Positions 1 to 6,504 of a DNA stretch of 11,576 nucleotides are shown piece after piece. Origin of the DNA: an uncultured Oscillospiraceae bacterium. GTDB lineage: Bacteria > Bacillota > Clostridia > Oscillospirales > Ruminococcaceae. A program made the position numbers and the translations under genes. A model generated the notes under the pieces. The model made no database searches. It saw only the letters and a program-made list of their open reading frames with translations, and was not told the origin of the DNA. Numbering within the stretch: position 1 is the first letter of the stretch; each line of letters starts with the position of its first letter. The stretch is taken from NCBI GenBank assembly GCA_934481445.1, contig CAKSPC010000062.1:1-11576 (forward strand), written 5' to 3'.

Positions 1-12
1 GCTAAAGGGGGT

Positions 13-42
13 GTGGGGGGAAAACAAGAGTTTTCCCCCCAC
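13..42. repeat. Perfect 12-bp inverted repeat, G6A4/T4C6 hairpin
   Basis: The arms at 13-24 and 31-42 are perfectly complementary over 12 bases (GTG5-GAAAA type against TTTTC6AC), with a 6-base loop. It is the second hairpin downstream of fba. No clear run of T follows the stem on either strand, so it is not a textbook intrinsic terminator. Its stability and its place at the end of a transcription unit still suggest a role in 3'-end formation or RNA protection. What lies left of the window is unknown. Confidence 0.6.
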
Positions 43-87
43 AGTCTATTGCAAATTTTCTGCCGTTTTGACTTTTTCGACAGACTG

Positions 88-112
88 AAGGGACGCCGTT
101 AAGCGTCCCTTT
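88..112. terminator. Hairpin downstream of fba, possible terminator
   Basis: A 9-bp stem, AAGGGACGC (88-96) against GCGTCCCTT (103-111), encloses a 6-base loop. It begins 23 bases after the fba stop codon. A short T-rich tail (TTTAATATT) follows the stem only on the plus strand; on the fba strand the sequence after the stem is CAGTCTG. It may end fba transcription inefficiently, act with the hairpin at 13-42, or serve a plus-strand gene beyond the window. The stem is seen; the function is inferred. Confidence 0.45.
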
Positions 113-134
113 AATATTATCGAAATCGTGCTGA

Positions 135-998
135 TTAAGCCTTGCCAACGGAACCGAACAGCTCCATCTTCTCCTTAACCTTAGCCTTGATAGCTTCGAA
201 GCCGGGTGCGAGGAGCTTTCTGGGATCGAAGCCCTTGCCCTGAAGATCCTTGCCATCTTCGATATACTTTCTTGTTGCTTCCTGGAATACCAGCTGGCAC
301 TCTGTGTTAACGTTGATCTTTGCAACGCCGAGAGAAATTGCCTTCTTGATCTGGTCATCGGGGATACCTGTACCGCCGTGCAGAACGAGGGGCATATCTC
401 CAACTTCCTGCTTGATAGCAGCCAGTGTGTCGAAGGACAGACCGGGCCAGTTTGCAGGATACTTGCCGTGGATGTTGCCGATGCCTGCCGCGAGCATTGT
501 AACGCCAAGGTCAGCAATTGTCTTGCACTCCTTGGGGTCAGCGCACTCGCCCATACCGATAACGCCATCTTCCTCACCACCGATGGAGCCAACCTCTGCC
601 TCGAGGGACAGACCGAGGATATCGCAGGTGTTCTTCAGAGCAGTTGTCTTTGCAACGTTCTCTTCAAAGGGAAGGTGAGAACCATCGAACATGATGGAGG
701 AGAAGCCTGCGTTGATGCAAGCCTTTGCGCCCTCAAAAGAACCGTGGTCGAGGTGCAGAGCAACGGGAACTGTGATGTTCAGCTCTTCAATCATGCCCTT
801 AACCATGCCAACGATGGTCTTGTAGCCGCACATATACTTGCCTGCGCCTTCGGATACGCCGAGGATAACAGGGGACTTCAGCTCTTCAGCTGTGAGAAGG
901 ATTGCCTTTGTCCATTCGAGGTTGTTGATGTTGAACTGGCCAACAGCGTACTTGCCGTCACGAGCCTTGTTCAGCATTTCCTTAGCAGAAACTAACAT
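135..998 (-). CDS. fba: Class II fructose-1,6-bisphosphate aldolase
   Basis: This is a cytoplasmic Zn-dependent aldolase that interconverts fructose-1,6-bisphosphate with glyceraldehyde-3-phosphate and dihydroxyacetone phosphate in glycolysis and gluconeogenesis. The protein has 287 residues, the usual length for the Bacillus FbaA type, and aligns with that family from the N-terminus (YAVGQFN near 17-23, SPVILGVSEGA near 42-52). The HLDHG motif (82-86) carries the catalytic Asp84 and zinc ligand His85. The other zinc ligands are His177 (GNIHGKY) and His207 (LHGGTGIP), and the phosphate-binding KINVNTE lies near 227-233. The start is fixed by AAAGGAG about 8 bases upstream. The gene has its own promoter (1049-1077) and appears to be transcribed alone, so its place after the his operon probably has no pathway meaning. 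A related tagatose-bisphosphate aldolase is possible but less likely given FbaA-like similarity throughout. Confidence 0.96.
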   Translation of the reverse strand: MLVSAKEMLNKARDGKYAVGQFNINNLEWTKAILLTAEELKSPVILGVSEGAGKYMCGYKTIVGMVKGMIEELNITVPVALHLDHGSFEGAKACINAGFSSIMFDGSHLPFEENVAKTTALKNTCDILGLSLEAEVGSIGGEEDGVIGMGECADPKECKTIADLGVTMLAAGIGNIHGKYPANWPGLSFDTLAAIKQEVGDMPLVLHGGTGIPDDQIKKAISLGVAKINVNTECQLVFQEATRKYIEDGKDLQGKGFDPRKLLAPGFEAIKAKVKEKMELFGSVGKA

Positions 999-1048
999 AT
1001 TGTATTTCTCCTTTGAATTTAATGTCGGATTATAAATCCACCGTTTTC

Positions 1049-1077
1049 ATTATAACTCATTTCGACGCAAAAAGCAA
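1049..1077 (-). promoter_or_regulatory. fba promoter
   Basis: On the minus strand TTGCTT (1072-1077) is followed after exactly 17 bases by a perfect TATAAT (1049-1054). The expected start point near 1042 gives a leader of roughly 45 bases before the fba ATG. A small inverted repeat (GGATT/AATCC, 1027-1039) lies in that leader. The -35 box sits only 17 bases past the stop codon of the upstream gene, with no hairpin between them. Confidence 0.75.
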
Positions 1078-1094
1078 TATCTTTTTAAATTTTT

Positions 1095-1817
1095 TTACTC
1101 TTTGCTGTCGACCGGGATATAAAAGCTTATGTCGGATGACGAATCGTCAAAAGATATTCCGTCCTCTTTTTCCTTTTCGCGCATTTCCTTGTAACCCTGC
1201 AGGATGGGAATAACAATGCAGACAACAAAAGTTATCAATGCGGCGATAATTATGACGATTATTTTCTGTTTTCTTGACCAGCAATGGATGGGGTGAGCTT
1301 CCTCGCTGACGGTGAAAGCGCTTTCAGGACCGCTCTGCGCCGCGCGGACGGCATACTGCTTCAGCTTGTCGTCAGCGGATATTTTAAGGCATATCTCTTT
1401 ATAGTGCTGCTCCAGCGCTTCCGCAAGGGGCTCCGACAGCTGCTCAAGCTGCGAAAAAACAAAACGCTCGCTCTCCCCCGTTGCCTTTGCAATCTGCACG
1501 GGAGTAAGGTCGTTTTCGTAGCTCATGTGGATGATGGCGCGGAGTATCTGCGGCTTTGCAAACACTTCGCCCAGCAGCGCTTCCTGCTTCTGATTAAGCG
1601 ATACCTCCGTGAGGGTCTGCGCTTCTTCGTTGCACTCCGCGTCGCGGATGAACGGGAATGCCGCCGCGGCGATATCCGCAAGCTGCGGCTCGGTATCCTT
1701 GACTGACAGCAGCGTTTTTATAAACACCTCCGAAGCCGCAGCGGGATCCTTTGTAACACACAACGCCAGCGCGTACAGATCATCGCCGTACTCGCTGACA
1801 AGCTTCATCATATCCAT
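1095..1817 (-). CDS. Sigma-factor-like protein with a C-terminal membrane anchor
   Basis: I do not recognise this as a named family. The protein has 240 residues if it starts at the ATG one base after the hisE stop; an ATG at 1841 would overlap hisE by 23 bases. Neither start has a good ribosome binding site, so translation probably depends on coupling. The N-terminal segment (YGDDLYALALCVTKD) resembles region 2 of ECF sigma factors. Residues about 90-125 (ILRAIIHMSYENDLTP, then a helix-turn-helix-like IAKATGESERFVFSQL) resemble region 4. A basic SRKQK precedes one clear membrane helix (about 186-206, KIIVIIIAALITFVVCIVIP), followed by a charged 34-residue tail. The layout predicts a cytoplasmic N-terminus. 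It could be a membrane-tethered relic or regulator built from a sigma-like module; DNA binding is not shown. It is last in the his transcription unit. The gene is probably real; the function is uncertain. Confidence 0.75.
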   Translation of the reverse strand: MDMMKLVSEYGDDLYALALCVTKDPAAASEVFIKTLLSVKDTEPQLADIAAAAFPFIRDAECNEEAQTLTEVSLNQKQEALLGEVFAKPQILRAIIHMSYENDLTPVQIAKATGESERFVFSQLEQLSEPLAEALEQHYKEICLKISADDKLKQYAVRAAQSGPESAFTVSEEAHPIHCWSRKQKIIVIIIAALITFVVCIVIPILQGYKEMREKEKEDGISFDDSSSDISFYIPVDSKE

Positions 1818-1818
1818 A

Positions 1819-2145
1819 TCAGGTGTTGTGGTCGGAAACATGGAACTGCTTGAGGTTTCCGATTTTCTTGCTGCGTTCTACCATTATTGTTTCGATATCC
1901 TCGACGGTTACGCCGCGGTCGGCCATCATAACGATCATGTGATACAGCAGGTCGTTGATCTCATTCGCGAGTTCGTCCTTGTCGTTGTTCTTGGCGGCAA
2001 TGACCATTTCGGTGCACTCCTCGCCGCACTTTTTCAGAATCTTGTCAATTCCCTTGTCAAACAGGTAGCAGGTGTAGGAACCCTCCTGCGGGTTTGCCCT
2101 GCGGTCAACGACAACGTCGTACATATCCTTGAATGCGTCCATCAT
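1819..2145 (-). CDS. hisE: Phosphoribosyl-ATP pyrophosphatase
   Basis: It hydrolyses phosphoribosyl-ATP to phosphoribosyl-AMP and pyrophosphate, the second step of histidine synthesis, in the cytoplasm. At 108 residues it has the usual length of a stand-alone HisE with the all-alpha MazG-like fold. The metal-binding acidic signature is visible as GEECTE (Glu42, Glu43, Glu46) and NEINDLLYH (Glu62, Asp65). An AAAGGAG lies 8 bases before the ATG, overlapping the end of the upstream HAM1-like gene, from which it is separated by 2 bases. Here HisE is not fused to HisI, unlike in enteric bacteria, and an unrelated pyrophosphatase gene separates the two. It is the last recognisable his gene of the operon. 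Confidence 0.95.
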   Translation of the reverse strand: MMDAFKDMYDVVVDRRANPQEGSYTCYLFDKGIDKILKKCGEECTEMVIAAKNNDKDELANEINDLLYHMIVMMADRGVTVEDIETIMVERSKKIGNLKQFHVSDHNT

Positions 2146-2147
2146 GA

Positions 2148-2771
2148 TTAATTCTCCTTTATTCCAAGCGCCTCGGCGAAAAATCTGCGAAAACCTCCGC
2201 CAAAGCTTTCTTCAAGCAGGTATTCTTCCTGCGTCATATCGTAGTAGTATTTGCCCGTGCGCGTATTAATTGATATCCTGTCCAGCGGATAACCGTCGAT
2301 TTTTTTAGGGTGCGGCTTGTCTACAATGTAAAAGCTGCTCCCGGAAATATCTGCGCCCATGTGCTCGTAAATTTTATCCTCCGACAGCACAAGGCATATC
2401 GCGTTGAGATACTGCGCGGTAATTCTGCCGTATTTCCTGGCAAGACCGCTGTAATACACGGTCATTTCTTCGTCGGACAGGCGCTTTCCGTTTACATTGC
2501 GGACGTGCGTCCCCGGCTGAAGCTCGCTCGGAAGCCCTTCGAAATACAATCCGCTGTCGCAGGAAAACACGGGTATACGATATTGCCTGTAATAAGCAAG
2601 CGCTTTGAGCCGCGCATTTTCCAGCGGGGTGCTTCCCGTTTCGATGACGGTTACAGGAGGCTCTTCCATGTCAGCCGGCCCGACAAGCTTTATACCCATA
2701 CCCTTAACAGAGTTGCGCATTGAATTCAGCTTTGCGGGATTTCCGGTGCCGTAAAGCAGCGTCATTTCCAT
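2148..2771 (-). CDS. HAM1/RdgB-like non-canonical purine NTP pyrophosphatase
   Basis: The family hydrolyses ITP, XTP and dITP to monophosphates, keeping damaged purines out of nucleic acids. The protein has about 207 residues. The N-terminal half carries the family signatures: GTGNPAKL with Lys14, the ENARLKA segment (Glu51 on) and CDSGL with Asp72, which matches the DDSGL active-site loop. The C-terminal half is divergent: I cannot find the usual GFGYDP and SHR motifs, where KKIDGYPLDRISI and FRRFFAEAL are seen instead. Activity or specificity may therefore differ. The ATG overlaps the hisI stop as TGATG; a GTG at 2774 is an alternative, and an ATG at 2765 is less likely. There is no good ribosome binding site, which points to translational coupling with hisI. 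Position between hisI and hisE suggests a role tied to purine-nucleotide turnover in this pathway, which is inference. Confidence 0.85.
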   Translation of the reverse strand: MEMTLLYGTGNPAKLNSMRNSVKGMGIKLVGPADMEEPPVTVIETGSTPLENARLKALAYYRQYRIPVFSCDSGLYFEGLPSELQPGTHVRNVNGKRLSDEEMTVYYSGLARKYGRITAQYLNAICLVLSEDKIYEHMGADISGSSFYIVDKPHPKKIDGYPLDRISINTRTGKYYYDMTQEEYLLEESFGGGFRRFFAEALGIKEN

Positions 2772-3085
2772 CACTTTATCTTGTTGAAAAAGCAGGTGCG
2801 GCTGCCGGTGTGGCAGGCTGCTCCCGTCTGAATTACCTTTACAAGCAGCGTATCATCATCGCAGTCGCCGTATATTTCAACGACTTTCTGCAAATGACCC
2901 GACGTTGCGCCCTTGTTCCACAACTCCTGCCGCGAACGGCTCCAGAACCATGTATAACCTGTTTCAAGGGTCTTTGCCATGCTCTCCTCGTTCATGTACG
3001 CCAGCATGAGCACCTCGCCGTTTTCGGCGTCCTGAACAATTGCGGGGATAAGCTCCGCTTTTTTAAAATATTTTTTCAGATCCAT
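2771..3085 (-). CDS. hisI: Phosphoribosyl-AMP cyclohydrolase
   Basis: It opens the adenine ring of phosphoribosyl-AMP, the third step of histidine synthesis. This is a 104-residue monofunctional form. Conserved blocks are visible in order: [19 protein letters not shown] (14-32), [19 protein letters not shown] (45-63), GDCDDDTLL (73-81) and [11 protein letters not shown] (90-100). Cys75, Cys91 and Cys98 have the spacing of the zinc-binding cysteines of the family, and Asp74, Asp76 and Asp78 are candidates for the second metal site. A GGAG lies 7 bases before the ATG. A 74-base gap upstream contains a probable promoter, so hisI and the genes after it may be transcribed both with and apart from the rest of the operon. 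Confidence 0.96.
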   Translation of the reverse strand: MDLKKYFKKAELIPAIVQDAENGEVLMLAYMNEESMAKTLETGYTWFWSRSRQELWNKGATSGHLQKVVEIYGDCDDDTLLVKVIQTGAACHTGSRTCFFNKIK

Positions 3086-3120
3086 TTTAATCTCCGTTCG
3101 GTAGAAATCAATACAAATAA

Positions 3121-3149
3121 ATTATAGCACAAAAAATGCCGCAATGCAA
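3121..3149 (-). promoter_or_regulatory. Probable internal promoter before hisI
   Basis: TTGCAT (3144-3149) and a perfect TATAAT (3121-3126) are separated by exactly 17 bases on the minus strand, the same architecture as the fba promoter. It lies in the 74-base gap between the DUF4253 gene and hisI. No TAGTA/TACTA elements like those at the main his promoter are present here. It could supply basal expression of hisI, the HAM1-like gene, hisE and the membrane protein. Confidence 0.6.
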
Positions 3150-3159
3150 TAGCTTATCC

Positions 3160-3915
3160 TCAATCCCACCAAAAATACCACACAGAGGACTGCATGAGCA
3201 TTCCCGCAAGATTTCCGACGGATTCGGTGCCCTGATATACGATGTCATTGCAGAAAGCGAACTGCTCCAGCGCAAGACCGAGCGCGGCGCTTTCATCCTT
3301 GACGGGCATTGCCGCAAATTCCAGCACATCATGCGTGATAACGGCGGGAATTGCCTTGTAGCGCTCGTACCAGTATCTGCCGATCAGCACCATTTCCTCG
3401 GGGGCGGGGCATTCGTTCCAGCCGCCGAATGGCAGCCACGCGAATATCTCCCATGGGTTTTCGACGGGGATCTTCGCGAGGATTACCTCCCCTGCCTTTC
3501 CCGTGGTGTAATCCACAAAGCCGCTGAAGCGCGTTTTATTTCCGCCCTCAATGCTCTCTACCTCGCCGATGACTTGTGCGTCCCAGTCTTCGCCATACTG
3601 ATTTTTCATCTCCGTAAGGCGTTCGGAGAACCATTTTTCCGCGCTGCCGAAAGCTTCGCCGATGATTTTTCTGCGCCTGTCGCCCATGGTTTCCCCGGGT
3701 TCAAGCTCGTCGGCGAACATCTCCAGCGTTTCCGCAAGGACATTGTCAACAAGGATTATCACGGGATAGTACGGCTCACGCTTCACCTCGGCAAGAGCCT
3801 GCTCGTATGCGCTCTGTATGTGCGCAGGATTTTTTCCCGCGGGGAAATACTCGTACTCGCAGCCGAGAAAGTCGATTATCTTTCGGGCGTTTTCGCCTGG
3901 TTTATGACCGAACAT
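3160..3915 (-). CDS. DUF4253 domain-containing protein
   Basis: The protein has 251 residues, with no signal peptide or membrane helix, so it is probably cytoplasmic. The C-terminal ~90 residues match what I know of DUF4253: WNECPAPEE, then YWYERY, an AVITHDVLEF segment, LEQFAFCNDIVYQG and a closing WYFWWD. The N-terminal part (to about 160) has the pattern of a small alpha/beta domain with no motif I can name. The biochemical function of the family is unknown to me. The start is fixed by TAAGGAG, which overlaps the hisF stop, with 9 bases between the genes, so it is co-transcribed with hisF. It interrupts the common hisF-hisI adjacency. Whether it acts in histidine synthesis cannot be told from sequence. 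Confidence 0.88.
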   Translation of the reverse strand: MFGHKPGENARKIIDFLGCEYEYFPAGKNPAHIQSAYEQALAEVKREPYYPVIILVDNVLAETLEMFADELEPGETMGDRRRKIIGEAFGSAEKWFSERLTEMKNQYGEDWDAQVIGEVESIEGGNKTRFSGFVDYTTGKAGEVILAKIPVENPWEIFAWLPFGGWNECPAPEEMVLIGRYWYERYKAIPAVITHDVLEFAAMPVKDESAALGLALEQFAFCNDIVYQGTESVGNLAGMLMQSSVWYFWWD

Positions 3916-3924
3916 AGGCGCTCC

Positions 3925-4692
3925 TTATCTCACGTTTTTTCTTACGGGTATGTTGTGCTCGGAAAGGTGCTGCTTCACTTCGTCGACGGTAAGCTCCTTG
4001 AAATGGAACAGCGAAGCCGCCAGCGCCGCGGAAGCGCCTGTTTTTTCAAACACCTCGGAGAAGTGCTGAATTGCGCCGCAGCCGCCGCTTGCGATCACGG
4101 GTATCTTTACCCTGCTGCATACAAAGTTCAGCATATCTATATCAAAGCCGCCGCGCACGCCGTCGGTATCAATGGAGTTAAGACATATCTCACCCGCGCC
4201 GCGCTCTTCGATTTCCTTTACCCAGTCGCCGAGGTCAAGGTTCATATCCACTCTGCCGCCGTTAATGAACACGGAATAACCGCCCTTTCCGTTGCGCTTT
4301 GCATCGATGCCGACAACAACGCACTGGCTTCCGAATATTTCGGCGGCGTCGCTGATGAGCTTCGGGTTCTTCACCGCCTGCGAATTTACGGACACCTTGT
4401 CCGCGCCTGCGCGCAGCGTATCGCGGAAATCCTGCACGGAGGAAATACCTCCGCCCACGCACAGCGGCACGAAAACCTGCCGAGCCGTGTTCCTTACAAC
4501 GTCCAGCATTACTCCGCGACCCTCGTAAGATGCGGTTATATCATAGAAAACAATCTCGTCGGCGCCCTGCCTGTTGTATTCAACGGCGAGCTCAACGGGG
4601 TCGCCTACGTCCTTTATACCCTCGAAATTCACGCCCTTGACTACCTTTCCGTTTCTTACGTCAAGGCATGGGATTATTCTTTTTGCAAGCAT
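3925..4692 (-). CDS. hisF: Imidazole glycerol phosphate synthase, cyclase subunit
   Basis: It is the synthase half of IGP synthase: it joins ammonia delivered by HisH to PRFAR, giving imidazole glycerol phosphate and AICAR, which feeds back to purine synthesis. The 255-residue (beta/alpha)8 barrel has the usual length. Catalytic Asp11 (PCLDVRNG) and Asp130 (VGIDAK) sit at the family's standard positions. Phosphate-binding loops CVGGGI (78-83), NSIDTDG and ASGGCG are present. AAAGGAG lies 7 bases before the ATG, and 15 bases separate it from hisA. It works as a heterodimer with the HisH encoded two genes upstream. Confidence 0.97.
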   Translation of the reverse strand: MLAKRIIPCLDVRNGKVVKGVNFEGIKDVGDPVELAVEYNRQGADEIVFYDITASYEGRGVMLDVVRNTARQVFVPLCVGGGISSVQDFRDTLRAGADKVSVNSQAVKNPKLISDAAEIFGSQCVVVGIDAKRNGKGGYSVFINGGRVDMNLDLGDWVKEIEERGAGEICLNSIDTDGVRGGFDIDMLNFVCSRVKIPVIASGGCGAIQHFSEVFEKTGASAALAASLFHFKELTVDEVKQHLSEHNIPVRKNVR

Positions 4693-4707
4693 AATAAGGC
4701 TCCTTTC

Positions 4708-5421
4708 TTATCGGGAAATGTTTACTGCTTCCGCAAGGTCGAGCGTGCCGCTGTATATGGACTTTCCGCATATCGTACCGTACAGCCCGAGCTTCTTGCA
4801 GACGATGATGTCGTCGATGGTATGCACGCCGCCGCTGGCGATTATGTTGCATGGGCAGGCGCGGTTTATTTCGTCAAGCTGCTCGGCATTTACTCCCGAA
4901 AGGGTGCCGTCCTTGGAAATATCGGTGAAGATTATGTACTTGACCCCGACATCCGCCATTGCCTTTGCAAGGTCGGTGAAATATACATCCGACCCCTCAA
5001 GCCAGCCCTCGGTGGCGACATAGCCGTTCTTTGCGTCAATTCCCACGGCAATTCTTTCGCCGTATTCGCTGACGGCGGTCTTGACAAGCTCGGGGTTCTT
5101 TACAGCCGCAGAGCCGATGATAACGCGCTCTATCCCCTGCGAGAGATACATCTCCACGGTGTCCATGGAGCGTATTCCGCCGCCTACCTCAACCTTTAGT
5201 CCTGTGTTCTTCGCAACATCGAGGAATATTTCCTTGTTCTGCTGCGAAGCGTCCTTTGCGCCGTCTAGATCGACCATGTGTATCCACTCAGCGCCCGCCG
5301 CCTTGAATGAGCGCGCAGTATCCATGTAGTTATCAGCGACTTTCTGTACGGTGTTGTAATCCCCCTTGAAAAGTCTGACGCAGTTTCCGTCCTTGATATC
5401 TATTGCAGGTAAAATAACCAT
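4708..5421 (-). CDS. hisA: ProFAR isomerase (HisA)
   Basis: It carries out the Amadori rearrangement of ProFAR to PRFAR, the fourth step of histidine synthesis. The 237-residue (beta/alpha)8 barrel is related to HisF. Asp8 (ILPAIDIKDG) and Asp129 (AVGIDAKNG) match the catalytic acid/base pair. EVGGGIR (78-84), VIIGSAAVKNP (100-110), TDISKDGTLSG and IIASGGV are phosphate- and substrate-binding loops. AAGGAG lies 7 bases before the ATG. The 55-base gap after hisH contains an 8-base direct repeat but no convincing promoter. The separate, clear HisF makes a mix-up unlikely. Confidence 0.97.
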   Translation of the reverse strand: MVILPAIDIKDGNCVRLFKGDYNTVQKVADNYMDTARSFKAAGAEWIHMVDLDGAKDASQQNKEIFLDVAKNTGLKVEVGGGIRSMDTVEMYLSQGIERVIIGSAAVKNPELVKTAVSEYGERIAVGIDAKNGYVATEGWLEGSDVYFTDLAKAMADVGVKYIIFTDISKDGTLSGVNAEQLDEINRACPCNIIASGGVHTIDDIIVCKKLGLYGTICGKSIYSGTLDLAEAVNISR

Positions 5422-5437
5422 TGGTTTTCTCCTTGTA

Positions 5438-5463
5438 TTGCGTAAAAGTTTTCTTTTGCGTAA
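5438..5463. repeat. Short direct repeat in the hisH-hisA gap
   Basis: TTGCGTAA occurs at 5438-5445 and again at 5456-5463 on the plus strand, 18 bases apart, in an A/T-rich 55-base gap. No function is assigned; it may be chance. Confidence 0.35.
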
Positions 5464-5476
5464 TATATTTTTATAA

Positions 5477-6076
5477 TTACAGTTCTGCGAAGCAGCGCAG
5501 AATGTTCAGACCGGTTTCACCGCTTTTTTCGGGGTGGAACTGCGCGCCGTACACATTGCCCTCGCATACCAGCGCGGGTATCTTCATGCCATAATCGCAG
5601 TACGCAGCAACATTTTTGCTGTCACATTCCGCCGCGTAGGAGTGCACGAAATACACATACTCCCCTTCTGCGCATCGGTCAAGAAGCCTGCACGGAGCAT
5701 TCTTTTCAAGGCTGTTCCAGCCGATGTGCGGCACAGGGAGATCTCCCGCGGGGTGCATGAGCCTTACGCTTCCCTTTATAAAACCAAGCCCGTCCGTTTC
5801 GCCGAACTCGTAGCCTTTTTCAAAAAGCATCTGCATTCCAAGGCAGATACCGAGCAGCGGCTTTTTCTGCACCTCCTCCTTTATAACGTCAACAAGACCC
5901 GATTCGGAGAGCATTCTCATCGCGTCGGGAAATGCGCCTACACCCGGGAGAATAAGCCTGTCCGCCGCGCGCAGGTCGTCGGCGTCATTTGTTATTTTGT
6001 TTTCGATGCCGAGGTAATCCAGAGCATTTTTTACGCTGAAAAGATTGCCCGCGCCGTAGTCGATAATCACTGTCAT
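5477..6076 (-). CDS. hisH: Imidazole glycerol phosphate synthase, glutaminase subunit
   Basis: This class I glutamine amidotransferase hydrolyses glutamine and passes ammonia to HisF. The protein has 199 residues from the preferred start. IIDYGAGN at the N-terminus and LPGVGAF are HisH signatures. The triad is visible as Cys78 in GICLGMQ and His181/Glu183 in QFHPEKSG (two higher if counted from the ATG at 6082). I chose the ATG at 6074-6076 because AAAGGA lies 8 bases upstream and the start overlaps the NUDIX stop as ATGA; from 6082 the spacing would be only about 2 bases. The overlap indicates translational coupling to the NUDIX gene rather than directly to hisB. Confidence 0.96.
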   Translation of the reverse strand: MTVIIDYGAGNLFSVKNALDYLGIENKITNDADDLRAADRLILPGVGAFPDAMRMLSESGLVDVIKEEVQKKPLLGICLGMQMLFEKGYEFGETDGLGFIKGSVRLMHPAGDLPVPHIGWNSLEKNAPCRLLDRCAEGEYVYFVHSYAAECDSKNVAAYCDYGMKIPALVCEGNVYGAQFHPEKSGETGLNILRCFAEL

Positions 6077-6504
6077 ATCCATGATCCTTTCTTTCGGAAT
6101 ATCCTGTCGCTGTTTATCTTTATATGCTCGACGATATGCCCGATGTTTCCTTCGCCCGCAAACCTGTTCATATCAAAAAAGTTGCAGTCCATGCCGCTCC
6201 AGAGAAGCGGATTTTCGTTGCCAAACGGCTCTGTATCCCGCGTGAGCTGTCCCGCATAAACCTCGACATAGCAAGGATCAAGCGGGTACGAAAAATCCAT
6301 GAGATGAACGAGGGAAATATCCCCGCGCGTTATCCCTGTTTCTTCAAAAAGCTCGCGGTACGCCGCCGCTTCCCCGTTTTCGTTCGGTTCTATCTTTCCT
6401 CCGACGAAGTTCAGAAGCCCTTTGTAGGGATCTTTCACCCTTTTGCACATGAGCACCCTTTCCCCGTCGGGAGAAAACACTGCGATAAGATTATATCCCT
6501 GCAT
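6073..6504 (-). CDS. NUDIX hydrolase embedded in the his operon
   Basis: The protein has 143 residues and a complete Nudix box at about residues 36-58: G, five residues, E, seven residues, REL, then FEETGI. The box supplies the Mg-binding glutamates (Glu51, Glu54, Glu55), so the enzyme should be active on a nucleoside diphosphate linked to another group, such as NTPs, ADP-ribose or sugar nucleotides. The N-terminal MLVCKR-like strand (RVLMCKRVKD) and MDFSYP segment fit MutT-like small-nucleotide NUDIX enzymes, but substrate cannot be read from sequence. It overlaps hisB (TGATG; a GTG at 6507 is an alternative start) and hisH (ATGA), so its translation is tightly tied to both neighbours. A role in clearing by-products of histidine or purine nucleotide metabolism is possible. 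Confidence 0.9.
   Translation of the reverse strand: MQGYNLIAVFSPDGERVLMCKRVKDPYKGLLNFVGGKIEPNENGEAAAYRELFEETGITRGDISLVHLMDFSYPLDPCYVEVYAGQLTRDTEPFGNENPLLWSGMDCNFFDMNRFAGEGNIGHIVEHIKINSDRIFRKKGSWI
6085..6090 (-). promoter_or_regulatory. hisH ribosome binding site
   Basis: AAAGGA inside the NUDIX coding region lies 8 bases from the ATG at 6076 and decides the start in favour of that codon over the ATG at 6082. Confidence 0.65.

Noticed and set aside
2..592. A minus-strand 196-codon frame overlapping the 3' half of fba
   Set aside because: It runs in another frame through the well-supported aldolase, is rich in Ser/Arg as shadow frames often are, and would cross the two hairpins.
3127..3159. 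Terminator after the DUF4253 gene suggested by a T6 run
   Set aside because: Only a 3-base stem (TGC/GCA) precedes the T-run, so a functional intrinsic terminator is not supported.
3136..5199. A 687-codon open frame on the plus strand
   Set aside because: It lies antisense to DUF4253, hisF and most of hisA, all of which have conserved motifs and ribosome binding sites. The translation shows no recognisable domain, so it is a by-product of codon bias on the other strand.
5534..6259. A 241-codon plus-strand frame over hisH and the NUDIX gene
   Set aside because: Fully antisense to two genes with intact catalytic motifs; no ribosome binding site or domain seen.
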